The notes under the pieces: generated by a model | The model's input: only the letters and a program-made list of their open reading frames with translations | Told to the model about the DNA's origin: nothing | Database searches by the model: none | Position numbers and translations under genes: made by a program | Shown: in pieces, positions 1-12,700 of the stretch | Position numbering within the stretch: position 1 is the stretch's first letter | How the letters are laid out: each line of letters starts with the position of its first letter | Assembly (NCBI GenBank): GCA_019454045.1 | Contig: SKCR01036767.1 | Span: 280,333-344,332 of the forward strand | Source: Zanthoxylum bungeanum | Taxonomy: Eukaryota; Streptophyta; Magnoliopsida; Sapindales; Rutaceae | Length of the DNA stretch: 64,000 nt | Direction: 5' to 3'

Positions 1-637
1 ATGTGACCGCGTGATTGCGATATATAAGGCTCGGAAGACGAGGATCGATGACCGACAACAGAGAATGAAGGAGGGTCAGACGAGGATCGATGAGCGATAT
101 AAGAGAATGAAAAATTGGCCAAAAGGAATTGAACGATCAATAAATGAGACGTTAGAGCTTTTGATTGGTATCAGTGAGAGATATATTATGCCTGATGATG
201 TATTGATTGTCATTATTTTGATGAAATATAGTTTTTTTTCTATATATATTATATTATTTTTCATTTTGATGTATAATTATATATTATATAATTTCGAAGA
301 TTTGATGTTATTATTTCGGATATCCGAAGTTTTAAATAAAAAATAAAAATTACTTCGGGATAGATTCGAAGAATATGGATTCTTCGAAATTTACTTCGGA
401 GAAAATGATTATTTTGTCAAAATCTAATTTTATCGTCCATTTTAAACAATGATAAATTTTTTTGACTAATTTAATTAATTTCCCTTATATTATTAGGCTC
501 TGACATAATTAAACTTGAATCTTAATATTACTAAATAATTTTTGATCTTATAATCGTACCGCTCATGATTGAGTTTTTTTTTTTTTTTTGATATCATTAA
601 ATAATGCAACGCATGATGTGACATGATAAAATCACTT
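1..637. other. 5' flank of the SUV2-like gene, no gene seen
   Basis: AT-rich sequence with no recognisable coding region. An open frame at 11-346 has no family resemblance I know and consists partly of a tandem repeat, so I do not call it a gene. Around 290-415 there are several short palindromes built on TTCGAAG and TTCGGATATCCGAA, which may be the eroded end of a transposon. The stretch 560-640 has a T-rich run and leads into the TATA box of the downstream gene. Confidence 0.5.
36..119. repeat. 42-bp tandem repeat, two copies
   Basis: The segment beginning AGACGAGGATCGATGA at 36 recurs at 78 with the following bases also similar, giving two diverged 42-bp units. Because 42 is a multiple of three, the repeat keeps the frame at 11-346 open, which explains the ORF without any protein. 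Confidence 0.7.
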
Positions 638-645
638 TATAAAAA
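638..645 (+). promoter_or_regulatory. TATA box of the SUV2-like gene
   Basis: TATAAAAA lies about 140 bases before the proposed ATG at 784, a normal plant spacing for a gene with a roughly 100-base 5' UTR. It is a match to the consensus only; the transcription start is inferred. Confidence 0.5.
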
Positions 646-783
646 GGCAACATTTTATTCCATTTTCCGCATTAAAAAAATAAAAAAAAGGCAATTTCAA
701 ATTCAATTTAAAAAAAAGCAAATTGGGCAGCAACCCTACGGTAACAGCAAAGAATCGCAGTGCGAAAAACCAGAAGAAAGAAA

Positions 784-3700
784 ATGAGCGGAGAAAATAT
801 AGAAGTATGGGACGATGATTTCTTGGAGGAACTGAATCAAGTTGAAAAACTCGCTCTTTCTTCTTCCTCCTCTTGTTTCGTCTCGCAACCGCCCACGAAT
901 CCTAACAATCATCTGATCAGTTACTCGCCTCCAAGGCACCTCTCTCAGAGACCTGCTCCCTCCGATGACGCCAAGGATATTGAAATTCTGCAGCTAAAGG
1001 TTAGGGTTTTGTGTTTCTTTAAATGTTAATTATGTTTTCAAATAATAATAAATGTCTTGTGGATTGTGTTACAGACGGAGCTCGGACTTGTCTCCAAGCG
1101 TCTCTCAGAATTGGTATGTATGTTGTATGTATGTTTCAGTTTCTCATTCGGCCATTGGCATGAATCTTGATTTATTTATTTATTTTTTTTAAAATTTTAG
1201 TTGAATTGATTTTTTCAGGAAAATGAGAAAGAGAAGCTGATTAAATTGGCATCTTTAAAGAATGACTCCAGAAGTTGCCAATATTGAGAACTCCAAGTGT
1301 AAAAATTTGTGAGTTAAATTGTTTTTATTGCATAAAATACATACAATTTTTGATTTTTGGCCGTTGATATTCCTGTTTGTGTTGACCTGACTGACTGAAA
1401 GTTAAGTTTTCATATTAGAATGTGAAGAAAACTAAAATGCTTATTTTAACCTTTTATAACATCAAAGGATTGGGTAACCAGAATGTATGGTTCTTTTTGT
1501 TCGACATTTTCTTAGTTATTTATTGTTCTACTTTTTCATTTCTGTTGCTAATTATTTATTTGAAGTTTTAGAGCATTTGTAAGATCATCCTACAAGTTCA
1601 ACACTAAGTCGCCCTTAATATGCCCTTAATAATCACCCTAGTTAGCCTTCTTTTAGAGCAAATGGTTGATCATGGGAAAAGATTCAGCACGAAGATGATG
1701 GCATCTGGAACCAGAAAAGGGTTAGAAACCTGCTGAAGATTGACAGTTGGCTTTATATCTTCTAACATACTAAAATCTAGAAGAAATCAATTAGCATATT
1801 AATGAAATTCTAGGAGTTTGGGACTTTGTATATATGGAATGAATGCATTCAGGTTTTCCAGGTTATTTTGGCTTTGAATTTGCTGAGGTTTAAAGCTATT
1901 TCTGAAGATTTTTTAAATTGAATGTTTTTTGTTTGAGATATTCTAAATTCAATGTTTGGTTGTACACTTGGCTAGAAACATTATTTTGAAATTTAATATT
2001 GATGTGTGCCCTCTCAAGCGAGATTTTATTGCAATTGGTTAGGAATATGTCAATATGTGGCATCTAACACATTTCATAATGAGAAGTTGTACTCTGAGGA
2101 TATCTGAAATTGACTTCAAGAACCTCCAAGCAGCTAGAACTTCTTACGTGTCATGTTCAACTTGGTTGTAGTGTGAAAAAAAAATTGTGAATGATATTGG
2201 CTGCTTGCAACAGGAAAAACGGACTTCCTGCAGTGGATCATCATTGACATTTTCCAACAATTTCAAACTGCAAAAGATCTAGATGTGGTTGGCGCTTTCA
2301 AGTTAATAAAGGTAAGAAATGAGTTGGAGACTTGAAAATGTTGAGTTTTTTTTTCCCTCCCCTTTTAGCCAGTTTTGTTGATACCCTTGTTCTGTTAATT
2401 TGTTGTTTGTTAGCCAGCTCAAGCTTAAGGCCATAGGAATCCAGGTTGATCTAACTTCCCGTTTTGATCTTCTGGAAAAGTTGCGATCCATTTGGGGCTC
2501 CCCAGCAGACCAAGAATTGGGAAAAGCTATGATATACAAGTTGTTTGTGGATTGTTCAAGGGAGTTTCATGTCCTTTTTGGTTTTATGAACATAAATACA
2601 TCAGCGAAAATGATGAACTCTGTAGCAGTTAAAAGTTCCGTTGGAGCTTTGCGGTACCATACAGACATTGATCTTAGTTCTGAAGCTGAAAAGATATCTC
2701 ATCTCTATTCCATGCTGACAAAGGTACTTCTCACTGATGCTATTTTATATACCTGTTAAGACAAGACATGGCTAAAGGCCTTGGCCATGTTCTCCAATCT
2801 TTAGTGCTCATTGCTCAACTTAAGTGGAAAGTGACAGAAATTTGGAAAATTTTGGGGGTATTTCTCCGTGTTGATATTATTTATTTTGTGCTACCAAATT
2901 TTCTATGGATGGACTTTTGAAATGCTTTGAATATTGACCTTTGACGGGTTAATTGTTTTTGTCCTCAAATGCATTTCCCTTGTACTGTATGCCTGTGGAA
3001 GTTAGGACATGGAAAGCAGTGCAATGGATTAGATTATTTTTGCGCCCCCGTGTCATTTTCACAAGTTTCTAGTGCCCTCTTTTAGTTATAAAAGGAAAAT
3101 ATCAGTGCTTTTGATTACATTTCTACTTTAGAACCATATGACATTTCTAATTCAGGATTCAAGAGCAGCAGATGATAGAGTAATTGTTAATATCATACTA
3201 GTATGTACCAATTTCATTTGACCTGCTATTTGTTAATATAATACTAGTATGTACCAATTTCATTTGACCTACTATTTACCAGCCTTATCACGTCTCACTT
3301 TCTTCTACAGTTTTTGATTTTAAGTTCCACTATAAATGATGCCAATTATGAAACTACCTGGTGCATTTTGTTAATTCCCATAGTATTTGATCCACACAAT
3401 TTGTTTTAACATTTTCTATATTGCTTTGCTTGGACTGTGGACATTAGTACTTAAATGTATGGCTCTGTGTGATACAATTTATCTATTATTCTTGCACCCA
3501 TATTTCTATAAAGAAAGGCCATGTTTGTTATGTGTAATAACTTTAGTGGCATCAACCACTGTTACCTTTATCACATTCATTCCGATCTAAATGAAACCTG
3601 ATCTGTTTACATGCAGTTCTAAACTGATTAATGTCGGTACTCATTGATTTTGTTTGATTCGTTCCTAAATTCAGATCAGTAATGGAATGATGCAGTTGGA

Positions 3701-6700
3701 GGCTTTGCTTGAACCCTTACTTTGTCTTTGCCATGTGGATAATGTGAGTAGAGAGGCTTATCTTCTGGTATTTGTATGATTGGCTCTCATAATTGTATTT
3801 TTACTCTCTATTTTGCTAATAGTTGACGGGGAAGGTGAAATATCTATTTTTGACTTGTTTTATGAGTGTTTTTGTCTTTTTGAAGAATGAATCAACAACT
3901 ACATTGTAAGAGGCCCAAGCTTGGTATTTGGCACTCGCAGAAAATTATTTATTTTTATAAAATGAAATAACACAATATGGTTGAATTAAAAGATAATTTC
4001 TATCTTTGATGACGATCCCTTAATTTGCTAGTTAAATCACTTGGAATATATTGATGTCTACGTGAATTTCATCCAAAAAGGGTACTAAAGATTACCTATT
4101 TTCCTAGCCCTGGACTCTTGGCCAAAGAATTACCACGTATGTGATAGAACCCTCGAAATCACATAGTCATCACACAATAAAACACCCAAAAACAGAAGCT
4201 TAATTGTGCTTTAATTCATAAAATGAAAACCAAATACAAAGATAGTTGAAGGTGAAGGTTAATTCACCAGCCCTTGCACAACATTAAAGTGTTGGCAACC
4301 TCCATTTCCAATCCCCAATTCCCAATTTTGATAAAATGATAGCATATCCTAAAATCAATTATTCATTCTTATTTATATTTGAACCCTAATGACTAAAATG
4401 ACCAATTTAACCCTTGGGTCCTAACATTACTCCCCCCTTTAAAAACACGTTACCCTCAACGTGGGAGCGCAGATATGACTATCGCCTCAAAGGATAGCCC
4501 AGGCTTGAACGGCATTGTCCTGATGAAGTCCCAAGCTTCCTCTAGATACTCAACGAATTCGGCCAATTGATAAGAGTGCATAATAATCCTTTGCAGAACC
4601 GATCCAAAGACAACAAATCCACCAACAAAATCAAAAAATTGCACAACTGACACCTCCAATTTCTTCTCCTGATGAATAACAAACGGTTCCGGTTCATTGT
4701 CTTTCTCCAACAATTCCCAAAGTTGCAATGGTCTTTCCCCTTTAGCATGCTCTTGTTTCTTTAACAATTATGTCGCCTTAGGAGCGCGATCCTCCTCCTC
4801 AACGACTACAGACTCCACTACTTCAAGTTCTTCACCCTTCACCTCATTACATTCATCTTTATTACTTGCGTCACTCTCATCCATGGGGACAGAATCCCCG
4901 TTATCAACATAATCAACCGACTTAGTTTGACATACATGCCTCGGATGGAATCGCTCATCACATCTAAAACAAATCCCCTTATCACGTCGAAACTGAAAGT
5001 CAACCGCAGGAAGTTGCTTGAATTTTCCCGATCGACCGTTTGGAAGGTTCTCAGATTTTTTCTCAATGTTCTCCACAAGCGGTGGTAGGCCAATACTTGC
5101 CTCTTGAAGTGAGGTGGTGGCATCTGATCCTTTTATCATCTTCTGCATCTTCTCCAACATTGAGTCAATTTTTTTCCAAGGATCTTCCTCAACTCTATCC
5201 AAACTTCTCACATCTGACTGGTACACGAATCCCTTAACGGCTCGAGATCTCTCAGGCTTGCGTGAATTGATCCTTCTCTGTTTTCTGAATTCCGCCAATC
5301 TGTCCAATTCCGCTAGTTTCTCTTCCGCCTTTAGGGCTATTTTTTTGACCCCTTCAAGATCAATAACCCTCAAGTATTGTAAACCATCTCGATCCTCAGA
5401 TTGCAACTCATACCGCAATCCATTAATGAAAATGCCCGGTAAATGGTACTTGGATATGTAAGACATTGATCCCACCATACAATCGAACCTGTCAATATAG
5501 TCACAGATAGAACCATCTTGCTGTATGTTATCCAATTCGTACGAACTCCCAACATTCCTCATTTTTTTTTCAACAAACAATAGGTTCAGGGGCTAAAATG
5601 AAAGAACTTGAATTTTCTGGGCCAAATCGCAAAAATCAGAAACTTCAGGGGTCAAATTGTAAATAACCTGTCGGTGGTCGGAAATGCAAAGGGGTGGTCG
5701 GATCTGATAGAGTAGAACGTGCTGAGCACGTTGATGGTAGCAGCGTCGTCAGATTCCGGCCGTAGACGACAGATCGGCGCGTAGATTGTCGCGACAGTTG
5801 GGGCTGTTTCGCGAGTTTCCCGGCAATACAGACGTCGATCGGCGGTAACAGTAGGCTGGGTGAAGTCGCCGGCTCGTGCTAAGTCTCTTGCTGGTGGTTG
5901 TCGACGGCAAAACAGGTTGAGTGGCGGCGGCGAAAACGCGAAAGACGCTGCTCGTCGCGGCGGCTTGCAGCGGCTTTTGGTGACGGGAGTGGAGGGGTTT
6001 TGGTCGCCGGCGTGAGGGGGATATTTTGGTGTGCTTGGTCGACGGAGGACAGTGGCTGTGGAGGCGGTGGTGGGTTGCGGCAGTTGCGGTTAGGGTTAGG
6101 GTTTTCTGAATTTTTTTATTTTTTCCTCAACAGCTTCTTCTTCTCCTCTAATCTGCAATCACACAACAATCTTCTTCTTCTCAGATCTGCGATCCCACGC
6201 TACAGGCCAAGGAGCGTAATGCTCTGATACCAATTGATAGAACCCTCGAAATCACATAGTCATCACACAATAAGCTGGGTGAAGTCGCCGGCTCGTGCTG
6301 AGTCTCTTGCTGGTGGTTGTCGACGGCAAAACAGGTTGAGTGGCGGCGGCGAAAACGCGAAAGACGCTGCTCGTCGCGGCGGCTTGCGGCGGCTTTTGGT
6401 GATGGGAGTGGAGGGGTTTTGGTCGCCGGCGTGAGGGGGATATTTTGGTGTGCTTGGTCGACGGAGGACAGTGGCTGTGGAGGCGTGGTGGGTGGCGGCA
6501 GTTGCGGTTAGGGTTTTCTGAATTTTTTTATTTTTTCCTCAACAACTTCTTCTTCTCCTCTAATCTGCAATCACACAACAACAATCTTCTTCTTCTCAGA
6601 TCTGCGATCCCACGCTACAGGCCAAGGAGCGTAATGCTCTGATACCAATTGATAGAACCCTCGAAATCACATAGTCATCACACAATAAAACACCCAAAAA

Positions 6701-9700
6701 CAGAAGCTTAATTGTGCTTTAATTCATAAAATGAAAACCAAATACAAAGATAGTTGAAGGTGAAGGTTAATTCACCAGCCCTTGCACAACATTAAAGTGT
6801 TGGCAACCTCCATTTCCAATCCCCAATTCCCAATTTTGATAAAATGATAGCATATCCTAAAATCAATTATTCATTCTTATTTATATTTGAACCCTAATGA
6901 CTAAAATGACCAATTTAACCCTTGGGTCCTAACAGTATGCTATATAAATTCACTATTAGAACTACATTTTCTAGTGATATTCAGTTACATGGCCCTTTCC
7001 TTAAATGCATTTGACAATGCTTTTGTTGAATTCATTGGTCGTCCATCAGTCTTAATTGTACATAATTACCGTTTGCTGGAAATATGTTGATAATGAATTC
7101 CTAAATGTACTTAAATCACTCTCTTTCCATATTTTTTTTGTTTTAATTCCAGTTTGTTTGATTGTTTCCCCCCCTTAAATATGTGTTGTCCATGCTGAGG
7201 AATTTGTTTCTTTAATAGGTGGTGATTGTTAGCAATTCTCTGCGTGTACTACAAGTGTTCTTGAAGCACCTTTTGACTTGGAAAAATAAAGCTGGGGAAA
7301 GGTATTGCCATCACATACACACTTGTAGATTTGGGCTTTAATTTTCATTTATTTTAGGTTGATCATGTAATTTGAAGTTATGCGATTATACACGATTATC
7401 GATTTTGGGGGTTCATTTGAATTTTAATTAGTTCCCTTCCCTTTAATTTTGCCATGAACATATATCTTTCTCTTTAGCTTTTTGGCAATGGTCTATTAGA
7501 TCTTAAATACTAGTATTGAATCGTTTGTTTAAGCTATTAGATAAGCGGTAACCTTGGTATGGTATTAGAGCTAAGATGACCAAGTGGTCGTGTGGATTTT
7601 TCTAATTATATTAAGTTAGTTATATCATGTCATGTTTGTATTTATTAGTACCCTATATGGTTGTATTGGATGGATTGCTTTGCATGTGGGGGTGATTGTT
7701 AGTGTTAGAGCTTAGATATTATTGTTCAAGCCTTACCTATTTGCTTAAGTTAAGTAACTTAAGTTTTTAGGTTATATGATAAGATTCACATGGTTGTAAT
7801 ACACATATGACAATATTCCAATATTCTAAAATACGCTAAACGCTAGGCACCGCCTGGACAATTCCTCGGCCGGTAGAGAATTCAAAATTAGGGTTTTAGG
7901 TCATTTTGGGGGTTTCCGATTTTGGGAAAATTTGGATAAATTGATCATAGGGTAATGCTGTTTGAGTGATAGGGAAGCTTTCTAATTAGTCAATTTGATG
8001 AGAAACCAACAAGAATTGAAGCAATTGGGGTTTTTCAGAAATTAGTGTTTATGTAAAATTGGAGTTTTTTAAATTTATGAGATAGATGGTTGATTTTGTA
8101 AAATTAAGGTTAGGGTTAAGGTCATGGTGTAAAAATTGGCACCGACGGGGTTAGGAATTCAAATTCTGGCGACGGTCAATGGCGGTCAATGATAGCTTTT
8201 GGTGACAAAATTTTGCCAGAATGGGGAGAAACCGCCGACCATTCTGACGCATGCCTAGTCCCCATGACAGAAAACACGCCGCCTAGGCAGCACGTTTTAG
8301 AGCACTCCAATATTCTAGTGATATAAGAAAGGTGGTCACTTGTAACCAAGGAATATTATTTTGAAGTAAAGGTGTAAAAAGGGTGTGCTAGGCCCAAATT
8401 TTGAAGCCCATTTGAGCTTCTGGCCAGGCCAAGCTTAGGCCCACTGTTGTAGGATCAGGCATTGCCCTCTTGCTGGCTTGTCTCATCAAATCAGCTTAAG
8501 TATGATAAGATTTACTTTTTCCTATTGTAAAACAAGTTAAAAAAATACTTCAAAAAATTGAGCAATAATTGAGGCATGGACTATTATCAATCTTTTGCTT
8601 ATCTTTTGTACTATCATCTACCACGACAATGAAGAAAGTATGACAGCAACCCTGTGTCTTCTTCAAGTTGTACTCCTATTGATGATGACTTATGTTGGCC
8701 AATAATAGCAAGAAAAGGTTGACAGTAGAAGTTCCATACCTGATGAATTGTTCATATTTATAATTGATTTTGAAAATATTCTAGCTAGACAACAATTACA
8801 GTCATTAGACTTCTTGAATTATAGGAAACAACCTGCGAGGATTTTCTGTAATAGCACATGATCTGTTAACTCCTCTACATCACAGTGATGTTGGGGTTGG
8901 CTGTTAATTTAGGTGGCGGGCTATCAGATGATTGAAGGAGTAGACTTATGTATGAAATACTTGAGTGCTTTGTATGTCCTAATGATTGGGATGTTATATC
9001 AGATAAAAACCACAAGATGATGGTGAGGATGTGATTGAGAAAAGCTATGATAAATGACCATCAACGTTTTGGGCCAGTTCCACCTGTTTGACACCTCAGT
9101 TGTCCTCAACTTATTTTCCACTTTCAAAAGGTCCCAAAGAGGATTTTATGTAGGATATCATGGATACAAAATTTAGTCATTTATTACTTGTATTACAGTC
9201 ATTTTGCAAGTAGACTAGTTAATCTCTTTTTTGTTCACCAGTTGCATGATAACTCTATGCTCTGTAATGCGATGCGCCTAAACTGTATATTTGCGTGCTT
9301 ATGAACTTTGATTTGATCTTTCCAGTGCACTCTACTCAGGGACAATGTTATGGTCGAGGGAGTTCCTTCTAGGAACAGCATCCGAGATCTTCATGGATCC
9401 TTTACTGCAGAAAATAGACTGTTTTATGTTAACCGGGATGAGGCATCTTCTTCGAGCTGTAATCTTTTGGGAATAAGATTTTCTGATGCAGAAACTCTAT
9501 GCATGAAGGGAATGCGGAGTCCTAACAGGGAAACTTCTCTTCCTTGTATAAATTGGGTTTCTCTCTTTGAACTAATGCATCAAACAGCTATGAGGGTGGC
9601 TGATGAAAGTGCTAGATCAGAGGCAATTTCCATCATGAATATAATTTTGATGAGCAGTTATTCTTATGTGGAGAGAGAAAAGTGAGTTTAACGGTAATCT

Positions 9701-12700
9701 TCTTGTTAAATGTTTTAACTTGGCATGCTACCCTTCTCTAAGAGAATTTCCTCTTCGAATTTCTGCTTGAACCAGGTTTGGTGGGAAGAAGATATTTGAG
9801 AGCATTTCACAGCTGCTAAAAAAGGAAGCTGGCATACAGGTGCAAACGGAAGCTGTGCGCCTTTTGTACCTGCTGCTAAACTGTAAGTGCACATCATTTT
9901 GTTTCTTCTGTTTCTTTCTCTCATTCTATTATGGGACTTGTTGATTTTTTTCTTCCATTATTAATATTATGGGTGTTTGTAATTTGAATAACATGCACTT
10001 ACCATTCTAGCTACTTTCTAGTTTTTGTATTGACTTCAGATTTGCTCTCCTTTCTTTTAGACTAATTAGCTTTTTTTTTGTTATATATGTGTAGTTTTTG
10101 TCATACTCATAATTTTCAGAAAGTGCTTTGCCTAGGGAAAACACATAAAAACATTTTACACATTTACTCAATATTTATATTCACAGATAGTTTTTGTCAG
10201 TTTAAGAGGCAAATCCAATGTGTGAGGGAGAAGAACTAGATCTTCAAAACCATGTATAAGATTAACCACTCTTAATTTTCTGTCCGTACATGATGCAAAC
10301 ACCAAAGTAGAACCACTTCCGACCCTTTGAATTAGGCAAGTAGCAGTTTTTACATGACCAAACCTCTAATTAGTGTTTATTAATACTTTGAATTGTAGTC
10401 TTTTATTTTTATTTTCCATTTTAATGACAAGCTGAGCACTTTCAAGTGATCTTATAAGTTTACTGCGACTCTCATTTCCTTTCCCAACCCCCCATTCATG
10501 CTCCTGCTTTTGAGATTTAAAGTTGACGTGTTGATTTGTTCATAGTGGCAACAATGTCCTAACAATTTCTGATTCCTTGATTTGATAAAAGGTCCCACAA
10601 TATTTGTCAGATTCTGCTGTGGTTTTCAAGAGGAGAATGCTGGTATTGCAGATGACAGTCATGTAAATCTTTCATCTTCCAAAGGTTTCGGTATGATCTT
10701 TGAGAGCTTGGCAGACTGTATGGTTTGCTGTGGAAACAGTGTACAGGTAGCATGCTATTAGAGGAATTTTAAATTTCAATTTTTTGTTTCTTTGGTATAG
10801 TATGCTATTTATGGTCATTGCATCCAGTTTTCCATTTCTAGCTGCTTGATTTTAGGCCTCTGCTTTTGATTTTTCTTTTGTATATGATAGCAAAACTATA
10901 ATTAGATGAAAACCTGTGTTATGTTGCATAACCATTTATCAAAAAAATTAAAAAAAAATAAAAAGAAAAAGAAAGAAAGAAATAAATTATAGGCACCCTC
11001 AATAATAACCAAAAACGATATACTCATAGTTAATTCAAATTTAATTCGTTTATTTGTCTTGTGGATTTTAACAGAGGATCAATCTGCACAGTGTTATCAT
11101 TTAATTAACATAATAGCAGATTCAAACACAAGGCCTCTTTGGTAAGTTAGATACATGCAGAGGCCCCATTAAGCCTAAAATCTTAAGCTAGTAGCATATG
11201 GGGCCGGGCCTAACAAAAGTGCTTGTTAACAAGCTCGCTTTCATTTGGCATTGTAAGTTTAGAGCCTCCTCTCTTTCAAGTTTCAACTCGACCTCCTGTT
11301 TCAAGTTGTCTATACGCAGTTTTGATATGCCAAAATAATGAAAGTTTTGTGAAATCTGGGTCTTGTGTGCACCATTGCAGGTTTAATACGAACTAAAGAC
11401 ATTACTCCTGTTTTTTTCCTCCTCTCTTCTTATTTATTGATACATGTTTGTCCTTGTGTATCTCGTTTCAACCATTCTAACTTTTATGTTCTCTTTGCAC
11501 ACAATGTTTGTTTCTTTCCCTCTCTAGAAATCATCTTCTCTATATGAAAATTCCATTTTGCATCTGAAACTTCAGAGATGTTAAAGATGTCACTGAAAAA
11601 TTTAGGAGCTAGTGTAAATATTAGGGCCCGTTCGATATCGTTTTTAAATTTTGTTTTCTGTTTTTTGAATTCAGAAAACACAAAATACCGTTCGGTAATA
11701 AATCCTGAAAATTATTTTTAGAAATACAAAATTCATTCTCTACCTTTTACGAAGAAAACAAGAAAACAATTTTTCATTGTTTTCCAATAATAAATCCTTC
11801 AATAATAATAATAATAATAATGTTATTATATAAAAATAAAAATTAATAAAATAAAAATTATTTTAATAATATTTAAATATTAATATTATTAATAAAATAA
11901 TTAACATAATAACAATGTATATCTAATATTAAATAAAATAATAACAGTACTTAATAATAAACAAAATAATAATAACAATAATAATAACAATGTAAAATAA
12001 TAAATTATTATATAATAAGAAAATAGTAATATAAAATAATATTATTATTATTGTTTACTAACTCTAATAAAAATAAAAATAAAAATAATTATTAATTATT
12101 ATTATATTAATGTTATTAAATAATAATTATTATTCTGATATTATTATTTTCTTATTATATAATAGTAACAATAAAATGATTAATTATAGAATAATAATTT
12201 AATAATAAAATTATTATTGATTAAATACAAAATTATTATTTATTATTTATTGTTTAGTTTATAAATTTATTGTAAAATTTTTTTCTACGGTTTTACTTTT
12301 TTTTTTTTTTAAAGATTATTGTCTTGAAAATGATACTGAACACATTCTTGAATTTTAAAAATAGCATTTTCATTCTCGTTTTTGTTTTAAAAATCACCAA
12401 TTGAAAATTAATATCGAACAGGCCCTTACTTTTTACAAGGTTTCTTAACATGTTTCCAGGAGTTAACCAATTGTTCCTTGTTCATTATGGTAACTTTACT
12501 TGTGAGTACAGTATTCGTCCCCACCTAGGGTTCTACCTGTGGCTACTGCCAAATGTTGGTCCATAGCCTATCACCAATTATCTTAACCTGGAAGTGGATG
12601 AAAAAGTGATTGCCTTTTGTTAGTTCTGAACTTCAGACTCTTTGCTAAATCCTATGTTTAAATGATACTCGCTATAAAATGATGTCTGTTGTACTATCAA

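Larger units (their letters stand above)
4142..6934 (-). mobile_element. Non-autonomous Ty3/gypsy-type LTR retrotransposon in SUV2 intron 6
   Basis: A complete element on the minus strand. It has two 285-bp LTRs (6650-6934 is the 5' one, 4142-4426 the 3' one), each TG..CA on the minus strand, and they read identically by eye. A perfect 5-bp target duplication GTATG flanks it (4137-4141 and 6935-6939). Reading from the 5' LTR there is a tRNA-iMet primer site (6636-6647), a duplicated GC-rich leader (5855-6649), a gag without its N-terminal part (to 4456), then a purine tract AAAGGGGGGA (4431-4440) next to the 3' LTR. No protease, reverse transcriptase or integrase is present, so movement would need helper proteins. 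The gag zinc knuckle resembles chromovirus-type Ty3/gypsy. Identical LTRs mean a recent insertion. Confidence 0.93.

Noticed and set aside
11..346. 111-codon frame at the window start as a terminal exon
   Set aside because: It is largely a 42-bp tandem repeat followed by AT-rich hydrophobic codons; no family recognised.
760..783. Possible earlier start of the SUV2-like protein (frame open from 760)
   Set aside because: The codon at 760 is GTG; the first ATG in frame is 784 and gives the normal family N-terminus.
6080..6110. Telomere-like TTAGGG words
   Set aside because: Only two or three units in a transposon leader, not an array; plant telomeres use TTTAGGG.
5898..6642. Repeated + strand frames (MSTAKQVEWRRRKRERRC...) that look like a basic protein family
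   Set aside because: They lie antisense in the GC-rich duplicated leader of a minus-strand retrotransposon; their likeness is due to the duplication.
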